Source: SZUA-36 sp963774415 | Lineage (GTDB): Bacteria; Pseudomonadota; Gammaproteobacteria; Xanthomonadales; SZUA-36 | Assembly: GCA_963774415.1 (NCBI GenBank) | Contig: CAVZEU010000001.1 | Span: 868,001 to 932,000, forward strand | Reading direction: 5' to 3' | DNA: 64,000 nt | In this document: one piece after another, positions 32,654-40,808 of the stretch | Numbering within the stretch: position 1 is the first letter of the stretch | How the letters are laid out: each line of letters starts with the position of its first letter | Translations under genes and position numbers: made by a program | The notes under the pieces: generated by a model | What the model saw: only the letters and a program-made list of their open reading frames with translations | The model's database searches: none | What the model was told of the DNA's origin: nothing

Positions 32654-34951
32654 ATGATCGCCGTTCGCACCCTGTATACCTTTTCCCTCATTACAACGGT
32701 CCTGGTATTCACCGGTACCTCGAGTGTTAAAGCAGATGAGTTGAAAAAGCCGTCGGAAAGGTATTCAGCAACGTCAGCGCTGGAAGAGATCATTGTCACT
32801 GCTCGCAAACGCGAGGAGGGACTCCAGAGCGCACCAATTTCAATATCCGCATTTACTGGCGAGGGCCTCGACTACAGGGGTGTCACCAAGATCGACCAGA
32901 TCGCTGACTTTACACCCAACCTGACTTTTCAAAACAATCCTGGTGATGGTGGTTCCAGCGCCTCGGCGGCTATCTATATACGCGGCATTGGACAAAACGA
33001 TTTCGTGCCGACAGTCGAACCCGGCGTGGGTCTATACATAGACGGCGTGTATGTCGCAAGGTCGGTGGGTTCCATCCTCGACCTTGTCGACATCGAGCGC
33101 ATAGAGGTTCTACGTGGGCCGCAGGGCACACTTTTCGGCCGCAATACGGTGGGCGGTGCCATTAACGTCACAACAAAAAAACCTGATGATGTTCTTGGCG
33201 GAAAAGCCGAATTGACCGCGGGCAGTTCGCGCCGCATTGATTTTCGCGGCACCATTAACGTGCCGCTGACGGACTCATTTTTCACTCGCCTCTCGATCGG
33301 ATCATTCAATCGTGACGGGTACGTAAAGAGGTCCTTTGACAACAAGGACCTGGGAAATGAAGACATCTTGACTGGCCAGGCCGCCTTTCGTTGGCTGGCC
33401 TCTGATAACCTTGAACTCAATCTTTCCTTTGACGGCACACGTGACCATAACAACGGCGCGCCGATGGTAACGACTGCGCTGATTTTGCCTGGTCAGCCCG
33501 GCTATCTCGATACGTTCATGGCGCTGAACAACGTACTGGCGCTGGGTGACCCGTTCAGCTGTTTCGCACCTGAAAACCTGAATGTTCCAAGTTGTTATAA
33601 CACGCGCTTTATCCAGGCTGACGAGAATATCAACGGCGGGACGGCCGCCCATTTTTCAGACACGGACTTGTGGGGTGTCAATCTTACCGCTGACTGGAAA
33701 CTTGATTCGATATCAATAAAATCCATTACTGCCTACCGGAAGTTGGACAGCACGTTTGCCCGCGACATCGACGAATCCCCGTTGCTGATCGGGCATGTGT
33801 GGGACAGTTTGGACCAGACCCAGTTCAGCCAGGAACTGCAGGTCTTAGGTGATTCCTTCGGGGGCAGGCTAACGTGGATCGGCGGCCTTTATTACTTCGA
33901 GGAACACGCCAACAACGTCAATAAGCTGCAATTCACGGTGGCAAATTTCTTGAGCGGAGGCAAGGTCGACAGCACCTCCTGGGCTGCATTCGGCCAGGCG
34001 ACATACGCGATTACGGAACAATTCAAGTTGACAGCCGGTATGCGCTATACCGAAGACGATAAAACCTTTCTGCCGGATTCGGTCATCACCGCTGTGAACG
34101 TTCCACCCTATATTTTTCCTTTCCCGGTTGGAACACCCATACTCCCACATGAGAAGGCGAAGAATAACATCAGCGAATGGACCCCTATGCTGAACCTGTC
34201 CTATCAGGTGTCAGATGGCCTGATGCTCTACGCCACCTACTCGGAGGGGTTCAAATCCGGCGGCTTCACACAACGCGTCTTCCCGCCGGAACCGACCATT
34301 CCGACCTTCGACCCGGAATTCGTCAAGACGTATGAGGCCGGGTTCAAATATTCCAGTTCGAACAACAAGATCCGCCTTAACGGGGCCGCGTTTTATACCA
34401 AGTACGATGACTTGCAGTTGTTAATCACCAATTTATCGCGGGTCGGGCCATTTACGGCAAATGCTGCCAAGGCCCAGATTACGGGGTTCGAACTTGAACT
34501 TTCCGCGGCACCCGGCGCTGGCTGGTTGTTCGAGGGAGGAATAGGCTATCTTGACCCCCAGTACAAGAAGGTCGATCAGGGCGCGCTCGGCATCACGCTT
34601 GACAGCAAGTTCCAACGAATTTCGGATTGGACCTTGAGCGGCGCCATTTCCAAGGACTTCAATCTTGCCGCAGGCGGGTCAATCGTGCCCCGCCTCGACT
34701 GGTCGTATCGATCGAGCTTTTACAACAACGCCCTCAACTCACCGGAAATCAAGCAATCAGGATATCATCTGTTGAATGCGACGATAACCTGGCACTCGCC
34801 AAGCGACAATCTTCAGCTAATCGCCGGCGTGACAAACCTGACCGATAAGCGCTACATGATTACCGGCTACATCCAACCGAATTTCGGTAACTACGAGGCC
34901 CTGTTTGCACGGGGAAGAGAGTGGCGTGTAACGGCCCGGCACCTTTTTTAA
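32654..34951 (+). CDS. TonB-dependent outer-membrane receptor
   Basis: 765 residues. A signal peptide ends near SSVKADE (about residue 28). TonB-box-like EEIIVTARKREEG, plug domain with IYIRGIGQNDF and LRGPQGTLFGRNTVGGAIN, barrel motifs YATYSEGFKSGGF and YEAGFKYS, and a C-terminal Phe as required for barrel insertion. A strong GGAGG lies eight bases before the ATG. It belongs to the same broad receptor group as the one at 4979-7303 but is only distantly similar. With the divergent amidase and the downstream SnoaL-like and SDR genes it suggests uptake and catabolism of one organic substrate; ligand unknown. Confidence 0.92.
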   Translation: MIAVRTLYTFSLITTVLVFTGTSSVKADELKKPSERYSATSALEEIIVTARKREEGLQSAPISISAFTGEGLDYRGVTKIDQIADFTPNLTFQNNPGDGGSSASAAIYIRGIGQNDFVPTVEPGVGLYIDGVYVARSVGSILDLVDIERIEVLRGPQGTLFGRNTVGGAINVTTKKPDDVLGGKAELTAGSSRRIDFRGTINVPLTDSFFTRLSIGSFNRDGYVKRSFDNKDLGNEDILTGQAAFRWLASDNLELNLSFDGTRDHNNGAPMVTTALILPGQPGYLDTFMALNNVLALGDPFSCFAPENLNVPSCYNTRFIQADENINGGTAAHFSDTDLWGVNLTADWKLDSISIKSITAYRKLDSTFARDIDESPLLIGHVWDSLDQTQFSQELQVLGDSFGGRLTWIGGLYYFEEHANNVNKLQFTVANFLSGGKVDSTSWAAFGQATYAITEQFKLTAGMRYTEDDKTFLPDSVITAVNVPPYIFPFPVGTPILPHEKAKNNISEWTPMLNLSYQVSDGLMLYATYSEGFKSGGFTQRVFPPEPTIPTFDPEFVKTYEAGFKYSSSNNKIRLNGAAFYTKYDDLQLLITNLSRVGPFTANAAKAQITGFELELSAAPGAGWLFEGGIGYLDPQYKKVDQGALGITLDSKFQRISDWTLSGAISKDFNLAAGGSIVPRLDWSYRSSFYNNALNSPEIKQSGYHLLNATITWHSPSDNLQLIAGVTNLTDKRYMITGYIQPNFGNYEALFARGREWRVTARHLF

Positions 34952-35025
34952 TCTACCTGACAACCGGTGCAAATACATGAATTCCAACTGTAGCTGGCCA
35001 TTGGCCGAATTACTGGAGAGGTACC

Positions 35026-36006
35026 ATGAGATCACTCAATTTCACCTGTAAATCAATTTTGCTGGTCTTATTTTTCTTCATGTGCTCGTCTCAAGCCGCC
35101 GCGATCCAACCATTGTCGCCTGAGACAGCTATTTATCAGATCATCCTGAAGAAGACAGAGGGATATTATGTCGCCTGGTCCTATAACAGGAATGACACTG
35201 TTTATGACCAAGCAGGAGTCTATTATTCAAAAAACCCGGACAACCTGTACTGGGATCCGCTGCCTCCGCTAAAGGGCTACAGGGGCTGGGCAGAATATCA
35301 AAACGTCATTACCTCGGTATGGAAGCCGCATGGCCTCGCAGCGGCCGGGATACTGTTCGCTCACGATGGTTCCTTTCAGGCCTGGGGGTATCAGGATGTT
35401 ATCTGGACGACCGCCAACTGTCTTGTATATGCACAGTATGATTCAGGCCAAAATGCCACTATGCCGTGTCGGGGGACACAAATCTGGACCAAGGAAAACG
35501 GTAAATGGCTCTTGGCACATGAGCATTTTTCCGGCACCACCGAACTGGGAGGCAAGCTCTTTCAAAGTACCGAAAAAGCAGTTGTTCGACGCAAGCCCAG
35601 CCCCGAGTTCCTTAAGCTAAGTACGCAGGTTGCCGCAGCATGGTCCGGGGGACCTGTTGAAACAATGGGCCTGCGATTAAGAAAATTTTACGCCCCAGGC
35701 CAGGACTCACGACTGTATATGCCGTGGGCGCCACATGACGGCTTTCAAACCTGGTCGGATTTCGAACGGGGTTTGGATGATTACGTCACATTAGCAGCAG
35801 AGAAAATTATTCTGACCCTCCATGATGACTTGGAAGCAACACAGCATGGTGATATAGCGTGGACCACAGCGACAGTACACCTCGGTTTTGTAGGGCGTGA
35901 CGGAACTCAAGTTTCAGCGGATGGCAGGCAAACGCTGATCTGGATCAGGCAGGACAATAATTGGAGAATTGTTCACCAACACCTTTCAATTCCAATGGGC
36001 CAATAG
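35026..36006 (+). CDS. Secreted protein with two SnoaL/NTF2-like domains
   Basis: 326 residues with a signal peptide (LLVLFFFMCSSQAAA, cleavage near residue 27). Two NTF2-like cone domains are suggested by repeated endings: TKENGKWLLAHEHFSGT (about 160-176) and IRQDNNWRIVHQHLSIP (about 306-322), each after WTTA-type strands. This fold serves in small-molecule cyclases, isomerases and hydrolases as well as binding proteins; no catalytic residues can be named. GGAGAGG precedes the ATG. It lies 74 bases after the TonB receptor and 5 bases before the SDR gene, so the three form one operon. Confidence 0.8.
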   Translation: MRSLNFTCKSILLVLFFFMCSSQAAAIQPLSPETAIYQIILKKTEGYYVAWSYNRNDTVYDQAGVYYSKNPDNLYWDPLPPLKGYRGWAEYQNVITSVWKPHGLAAAGILFAHDGSFQAWGYQDVIWTTANCLVYAQYDSGQNATMPCRGTQIWTKENGKWLLAHEHFSGTTELGGKLFQSTEKAVVRRKPSPEFLKLSTQVAAAWSGGPVETMGLRLRKFYAPGQDSRLYMPWAPHDGFQTWSDFERGLDDYVTLAAEKIILTLHDDLEATQHGDIAWTTATVHLGFVGRDGTQVSADGRQTLIWIRQDNNWRIVHQHLSIPMGQ

Positions 36007-36011
36007 CAGCC

Positions 36012-36821
36012 ATGAATCGAGTAGACGGAAAAGTAGCCCTGGTAACCGGAGCATCGAGTGGCATTGGCGCCTGTTCCGCAAAGTATCTCGCACAAGCCGG
36101 TGCAACAGTAATTTTGGCCGACAAGGCTGAAACGAAAGGAAAAGCCCTGGCCGAGGAGATAAAGCACACGGGAGGAAACGCCACCTTTCTCACCCTTGAC
36201 GTCACTTCAGAAAGTGACTGGCAGTCTGTGATCAACATCATTATTGAGGAATATGACGGCCTGGACGTGCTGGTAAACAATGCCGGCATCACCCTGATTA
36301 AGCCGATTGAGGCTACCACCCTGGAGGAATGGCATGAGTTGTCACGGGTCAACATCGATGGTGTGTTTCTGGGGATGAAACAGGCATTGCCGGCAATGAC
36401 AGAGCGCGCCAGGCGTCGGCAAGCAGGCGGATCGATTGTCAATATGTCGTCGGCGGTTGGTATAGTCGCGGTCCCCGGCGCGCTGGGTTACACCATGACC
36501 AAGGCAGCAATCAGACACATGAGCAAATCAGCCGCAATCGAGTTTGCCGCAATGAAATACAACATTCGCGTCAATTCCATCCATCCAGGCTTAATAAAAA
36601 CACCTATGGCGGAAAGTATTTATCACGCTTGGGCTGAAAGTGGCAGTTTTGGTACCCGGGATCTGGATCAGATCGAGAAAATCATGGTGGAAGCGCACCC
36701 ATTGGGACGCCATGGCCAGCCCGATGATATCGCCAAAGGCGTGGTCTTCCTTGCATCGGATGATTCAGGCTACATGACAGGGGCAGAGCTGGTTATAGAC
36801 GGCGGTTACATTGCAAAGTAA
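36012..36821 (+). CDS. Short-chain dehydrogenase/reductase
   Basis: 269 residues, classical SDR. NAD(P) motif TGASSGIG (residues 12-19), NNAG (89-92), catalytic Ser in NMSSAVG (146/147), Tyr160 and Lys164 (YTMTK). Asp37 in LADKAE after beta-2 suggests NAD(H) preference. The C-terminal VIDGGYIAK is typical. It follows the SnoaL-like gene by 5 bases. Likely a catabolic alcohol or hydroxysteroid-type dehydrogenase; substrate unknown. Confidence 0.9.
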   Translation: MNRVDGKVALVTGASSGIGACSAKYLAQAGATVILADKAETKGKALAEEIKHTGGNATFLTLDVTSESDWQSVINIIIEEYDGLDVLVNNAGITLIKPIEATTLEEWHELSRVNIDGVFLGMKQALPAMTERARRRQAGGSIVNMSSAVGIVAVPGALGYTMTKAAIRHMSKSAAIEFAAMKYNIRVNSIHPGLIKTPMAESIYHAWAESGSFGTRDLDQIEKIMVEAHPLGRHGQPDDIAKGVVFLASDDSGYMTGAELVIDGGYIAK

Positions 36822-36830
36822 TACCGGTGA

Positions 36831-37244
36831 TCACGACCGTCCCCGCTGCATCAGCTTCAGCATGGTCGCGATCGTGATCGAACGCAGCGTGGCGCGCATC
36901 ATCTCGCTGATCTCGACCAGCGCCACCGCGAGGCCGTTCTCGACGTCGGTGGAGTGCGGCGTTGCACGGTCCTCGAAGCCCTCGATCGCGACCGGCTCGA
37001 ACAACTCGACCACGTCCATCAGCGTGGCGCGCTTGGCGTTGCCGGAAAAGCGGTAGCCGCCGCCGGCCCCGCGCACGGCCTGCAACAGACCTGCCCGCAC
37101 CAGGATGCGCAGTACCTTGGAAAGATGGTTGATCGAAACGGAATACTTGTCCGCGATCTCGGCCGCCGAGCGCTGCTCACCGCTCGTACCGGCCAGCTCC
37201 AGTACGGCGTAGAGGCCCAGCAAAGTCGATTGCTGCAGCTTCAC
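36831..37244 (-). CDS. Rrf2-family transcriptional regulator
   Basis: 137 residues with the Rrf2 winged helix: LLGLYAVLELAG, ISINHLSKVLRILVRAGLL-like segment and VRGAGGGYRFSG. It has no cysteine at all, so it cannot bind an Fe-S cluster as IscR, NsrR or RsrR do; it may sense through another route or act constitutively. The start is GTG at 37244, overlapping the stop of the upstream acetyltransferase gene (GTGA). A longer in-frame ORF reaching back to 37526 lies inside that gene and is not credible. Confidence 0.85.
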   Translation of the reverse strand: MKLQQSTLLGLYAVLELAGTSGEQRSAAEIADKYSVSINHLSKVLRILVRAGLLQAVRGAGGGYRFSGNAKRATLMDVVELFEPVAIEGFEDRATPHSTDVENGLAVALVEISEMMRATLRSITIATMLKLMQRGRS

Positions 37245-37705
37245 AGGTCCTTCTCCAGCTGGATATAGGGGCCCGCCATCATGCCCTGGCTGCGAAAAAA
37301 GGAATGGCTGTCGATGTCGCCGCGCGCCAGCATCGTGCGCACCTTGCCGATACCGGCCTTCAGAAAAAACTCGCACATGGCGGCGTAGAGGCGGGTTGCG
37401 ACCCCGGCCAGGCGGATATCCGGCCGGACGCCCAGCGCAAAAATCCAGCCGCAGGGCGGCGAGCCGAACTCCCAGTCCCTGATCTCTCCAATGATAAACC
37501 CCACGATTTCCGAATCCCGCTCGCACACCAGGAAGAGTTGCTTGTCCTGGTCATCGCCGTAGCGCTCGAACATCTCCTGCCAGTAGTGCGGGTTGTCGTC
37601 CTTGTTGCTGCGCTCGTCGAAGTTGCGGATGCCCGGCAGGTCGGAGAGCTGCGCGCGCCGGATTTCGAGACCGCTGGTGTCGGGATGTGCAGGTATGTTA
37701 ATCAT
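37241..37705 (-). CDS. GNAT-family N-acetyltransferase
   Basis: 154 residues. The acetyl-CoA-binding core reads WIFALGVRPDIRLAGVATRLYAAM, here in parts: FALGVRPDIRLAGVA then TRLYAAM (R/Q-x-x-G-x-G/A motif degenerate as RLAGVA). Substrate unknown. Translationally coupled to the Rrf2 regulator downstream. Confidence 0.82.
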   Translation of the reverse strand: MINIPAHPDTSGLEIRRAQLSDLPGIRNFDERSNKDDNPHYWQEMFERYGDDQDKQLFLVCERDSEIVGFIIGEIRDWEFGSPPCGWIFALGVRPDIRLAGVATRLYAAMCEFFLKAGIGKVRTMLARGDIDSHSFFRSQGMMAGPYIQLEKDL

Positions 37706-37716
37706 TTTTTCCCAAT

Positions 37717-37789
37717 GGGGTCAGGCTCATTCGAGCGCAATAAAACAAGCCGCAACAATCCTTTACACGGATTAAATGAACCTGACCCC
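37717..37789. repeat. REP-like inverted repeat pair
   Basis: Arms GGGGTCAGGCTCATT (37717-37731) and AATGAACCTGACCCC (37775-37789) are inverted with one mismatch and 43 bases between. The sequence resembles the GGGGTCAG-type palindromes associated with REP-associated transposases in gammaproteobacteria. It lies between divergent GNAT and MIP18-like genes. Confidence 0.55.
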
Positions 37790-37834
37790 TGTTCTTGGAC
37801 CTAATTGCATATTATAGTACCATTTTATTGATTT

Positions 37835-38215
37835 ATGGATTCTCATTCTTCCATGCGGGACGACATCAACTACGAGGACCTGCTGGTTCCCTACCTGGAA
37901 GGGAACGCCGATTCAGCGCTGGAACCGGAGGTCGTCGAAGCCCTGCGCAGCGTCTACGACCCCGAAATTCCGGTCAGCGTTTTCGACCTCGGTCTGATTT
38001 ATGACCTGCGTTTCGACGACGACGGCAAGGTGCTGGTCATCATGACGCTGACCGCGCCTGCCTGCCCGGTCTCCGAGGAAATCCCGGAATGGATCAAGGC
38101 GGCCATCATGAAGGTCGAGGGTGTCACCGAGGTTGAGATCGACCTGACCTGGGAACCCTTCTGGAAACCCGAGTACATGACCGAAGCCGCGCGTCTGGAA
38201 CTGGGGATGTTCTAG
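37835..38215 (+). CDS. MIP18/DUF59 family protein (SufT-like)
   Basis: 126 residues. The DUF59 core reads LRSVYDPEIPVSVFDLGLIYD, cut here to VYDPEIPVSVFDLGLIY, followed by MTLTAPACPVSEEIP with the conserved Cys. Relatives (SufT, PaaD, MIP18) help assemble or insert Fe-S clusters. Nearness to an Rrf2 gene fits Fe-S biology but they are divergent. A start at Met7 (37853) is possible. Its stop TAG is the CTAG end of MITE-like copy 3. Confidence 0.85.
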   Translation: MDSHSSMRDDINYEDLLVPYLEGNADSALEPEVVEALRSVYDPEIPVSVFDLGLIYDLRFDDDGKVLVIMTLTAPACPVSEEIPEWIKAAIMKVEGVTEVEIDLTWEPFWKPEYMTEAARLELGMF

Positions 38216-38367
38216 CCCGGATATTGCACCAGCCGGCCACTGGCCTCACCATAAACTGATGAATTTACAAAGTAGAATGACGATTTATCAAATTTATTCC
38301 AGGGTACACTTTGTAACCGGCCAGCGATCTATCCCGGCCCTGCCTTGTCCAGGCACACCTGGGCTAG
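38212..38367. mobile_element. MITE-like element, copy 3 (internally deleted, 156 bp)
   Basis: It matches the left 150 bases of copies 1 and 2, then jumps to the terminal CTAG. The missing 107 bases lie between two GGGCT direct repeats of the full element, so the deletion is a simple microhomology event. The left CTAG holds the TAG stop of the MIP18-like gene. The right inverted end is lost apart from GGGCTAG, so this copy should be immobile. Confidence 0.82.
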
Positions 38368-38486
38368 GGCGCGTCATCTTCGCGATAGAACGCCGTTCCC
38401 GCGCGAGCGAGAATCTTACAGGCTCGGGAAAGACCACGGAGCTCCCCGCTTGAGTGGAGATGACGTTCTTCGCAGGGATGACGTGC

Positions 38487-38756
38487 GCACCCGGGCGGCG
38501 TGGGCCAGCTGCTGCCGAGGCCGTGCATCCCTCGGGAACGGATGCCGAGCGTGCACGGATGCCTTGAGCGTGCCCCGGATGCGGCTGGCCGACGGCGTCG
38601 TACTGAACAGGGACCGCGGGAGCACCCGGGCGGCGTGGGCCAGCTGCAGCCGAGGCCGTGCATCCGTCGGGAACGGATGCCGAGCGTGCACGGATGCCTT
38701 GAGCGTGCCCCGGATGCGGCTGGCCGACGGCGTCGTACTGAACAGGGGCCGCGGGA
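38487..38756. repeat. 135-bp direct tandem repeat, two copies
   Basis: Units 38487-38621 and 38622-38756 differ at about three bases. Each contains the hairpin GCATCCGTCGGGAACGGATGC region (stem GCATCCG/CGGATGC) and a nearby GTGCACGGATGCC. An inverted 52-base relative lies at 28867-28918. No coding sense; 38368-38486 between the MITE and the repeat shows nothing else recognisable. Confidence 0.85.
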
Positions 38757-38793
38757 GCACCGTGAGGTGCCCGATCGCACGGGAACGGCGGCT

Positions 38794-39120
38794 CTAACCC
38801 GTCGGCTCCACGCTGGATTCAACCCACGCACGGTATTCGTCCGAAACCTTGCTTACATCCAACGCGACCACCTCCGGCACGTCGTAAGGATGGTGGTTCA
38901 GCAACCATGATTGCAAGGCGTCGAAACGCGATCGCGTGCACTTGATCAGCATCAGCACCTCGCCGTCATCGCAAACTTCATCCCGCCAACGATAGATCGA
39001 ACGGACGCCGGTAAGGATGTTGACACAGGCCGCCAACCGCTCGTCGACCAGACCGCGGGCCAGCGTCGAAGCCGTGGCCTCGTCGGGGCAGGTACACAGC
39101 GCGAGCAGAAGTTCGGACAT
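38794..39120 (-). CDS. cutA: CutA-family protein
   Basis: 108 residues. Trimeric PII-like fold protein named for divalent-cation tolerance, true role unsettled. Signatures: CTCPDEATASTLARGLVDERLAACVNI (in parts: LARGLVDERLAACVNI), YRWRDEV and HPYDVPEVVALDV. The ATG at 39120 is preferred over a GTG at 39129. It is the last gene of the minus-strand operon, 69 bases after the epimerase gene. Confidence 0.92.
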   Translation of the reverse strand: MSELLLALCTCPDEATASTLARGLVDERLAACVNILTGVRSIYRWRDEVCDDGEVLMLIKCTRSRFDALQSWLLNHHPYDVPEVVALDVSKVSDEYRAWVESSVEPTG

Positions 39121-39189
39121 GCTGGTCACCCGGCCCCGGGAGCGGCTGCCTGCGGAACCGGGATTATGATGTTGACAGGCTTTCGCGGT

Positions 39190-39600
39190 TTACGCTTCAT
39201 CCGGGCCATCGATGACTTCCAGCAGCACGCCGTTCATCCTGCGCGGGTGCACGAAGGCGAACTCGCTGTCGCGGAACTGCCTGAGACCGCCGATAATGGG
39301 GTAGCCCTGCTCTTTCAACTCGTCCACGGCCGCCCGTGTGCTGTCCACGTTCAGGCTGATCAGCATCAGGCCCTCGCCGTGGTTTTCGATGAATTTGGCG
39401 ACCTCGCCGTCGGGCGAGGTCGACTCCATCAGTTCGAAGCCGATTTCGCCGATCCAGTAACGCGCCACGCGGATTTTTTCGGATTCGTCGACATAGTTGT
39501 CGTCGGGTGCCGTTTTGCCCAGTACCGGCTCCCAGATTGTGCGGGCCGCTTCAAGGTCACGGACCGCGATGCTGAGGTGGTCGAGCCTGTTGGTTTTCAT
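39190..39600 (-). CDS. Methylmalonyl-CoA epimerase-like VOC protein
   Basis: 136-residue vicinal-oxygen-chelate protein. It starts NRLDHLSIAVRDLEAA with the first metal His, has GIGFELME-type second-half strands (IGEIGFELMES) and closes with HPRRMNGVLLEVID, the epimerase-type ending. Epimerases invert (S)- to (R)-methylmalonyl-CoA so a B12 mutase can act on it. A B12 mutase encoded in the same operon strongly supports this reading. Overlaps the CoA-transferase gene by 4 bases. Confidence 0.85.
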   Translation of the reverse strand: MKTNRLDHLSIAVRDLEAARTIWEPVLGKTAPDDNYVDESEKIRVARYWIGEIGFELMESTSPDGEVAKFIENHGEGLMLISLNVDSTRAAVDELKEQGYPIIGGLRQFRDSEFAFVHPRRMNGVLLEVIDGPDEA

Positions 39601-40808
39601 GTCTCATCTCCCCGGGTTCCGGCAATGACACCGGCTTCGGCCAGCGTCTCGATTTGCCCGGCATCGAGACCGGCTTCGGCGAGCACCTGCCGCGTGTGCT
39701 GCCCGTATTTCGGCGGAAACGTCAAATTCATGCGCGCCGCCTCTGCATCGACGGCCATCGGCTGCATGTGGATTTCCTCGCCGCCGGGCGTTTTCGTGGT
39801 GGTCCATTTACCCTTCAATGCACCCAGTTGCCGCACCTGGCGGATGTCGTTGATGACCGCGTGCGGAATCGTTGCGGCGCCGAAGTCCGCGGCCAGTTCC
39901 GCGGTTGAACAACGGGCCGTGATGCCGCCGATCTCCGCGTACAGGGCTTCGCGCTCGGCCTGGCGGCCCCGGTTGGTCGCGCGCGCGGGGCTGGCCACGG
40001 GCGCAAATCTTTCGATCGCGGTGAACCGCTGCCATTGCAGGTCGTTGCCGATCGCGACGTAGATGTAGCCGTCGCGGGTCGGGTAGGCATTGGTCGGGAT
40101 GAACTTGCGGTGTTCGTTGCCGCAGCGGGAGATTTCCGAATCGTCGCAATCGAAGTCCAGCAGCGGCAGCGTCGTGATCAGCCAGGAAGCCGCCGCCTGC
40201 AGCATCGAGACATGTATTTCGGCGCCCGCGCCGCTCTCGGCCTGCTCGGCCAGCGCCAGGCACACGGCCGCGTAAACCTCGTCGCCCGCCTTCAGGTCGA
40301 TCAGCGGTATCCCCGACAGCGTCGGCGGGCCTTGCTCTTGGCCTGTCAGCTCCATGAAACCGGACATGGCCTGCATCGCCGGATCATAGCCCGGCACGCC
40401 CGGGTACTGCGTCCCCATGGCCGAAATGCCCGCCCAAATCAGGCCCCGGTTGGCCGTCTTCAGGGTCTGGTAATCGATGCCCAGGCTGCCATAGCGGCCG
40501 GGCAAGGTGTTGCAGCAGAATACGTCCACGCCGAGTTCACGCACGATACGCAGCAGCAGGGCACGGCCGCGTGGGTCCTTGAGATCCAGCGCGATGGCCT
40601 CCTTGCCGACGTTGGGCGCGATGAAATAGCTGCTGCGGTCGGCGTCGGCGACTTCCGCACCGATATATCGATTCGGGTCGCCCGGCAGGCGTTCTCCGAC
40701 CGGTGTCGCCTCGATGCGGATGACGCGCCATCCCAGCTGCGCAAAGCGCAATGTCGCGTAGGGCAGCGACAGCGCCTGCTCCAGGCTGAGGACGGTGCGC
40801 GGCCGCAT
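39597..40808 (-). CDS. CaiB/BaiF (family III) CoA-transferase
   Basis: 403 residues. Family III CoA transferases move CoA between acids through a catalytic Asp. Visible family features: GWRVIRIEATPVGERLPG, YFIAPNVGKEAIALDLKDPRGR, LIWAGISAMGTQ, and GYDPAMQAMSGFMELTG, where the conserved Asp of the YD.  type motif lies. The start shares a base with the upstream Mo-subunit stop (TGATG); an in-frame start at 40985 lies inside that gene. Donor and acceptor acids unknown. Confidence 0.88.
   Translation of the reverse strand: MRPRTVLSLEQALSLPYATLRFAQLGWRVIRIEATPVGERLPGDPNRYIGAEVADADRSSYFIAPNVGKEAIALDLKDPRGRALLLRIVRELGVDVFCCNTLPGRYGSLGIDYQTLKTANRGLIWAGISAMGTQYPGVPGYDPAMQAMSGFMELTGQEQGPPTLSGIPLIDLKAGDEVYAAVCLALAEQAESGAGAEIHVSMLQAAASWLITTLPLLDFDCDDSEISRCGNEHRKFIPTNAYPTRDGYIYVAIGNDLQWQRFTAIERFAPVASPARATNRGRQAEREALYAEIGGITARCSTAELAADFGAATIPHAVINDIRQVRQLGALKGKWTTTKTPGGEEIHMQPMAVDAEAARMNLTFPPKYGQHTRQVLAEAGLDAGQIETLAEAGVIAGTRGDET

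Noticed and set aside
38487..38756. CRISPR array
   Set aside because: Only two long units with no spacers between them and no cas genes in the window.
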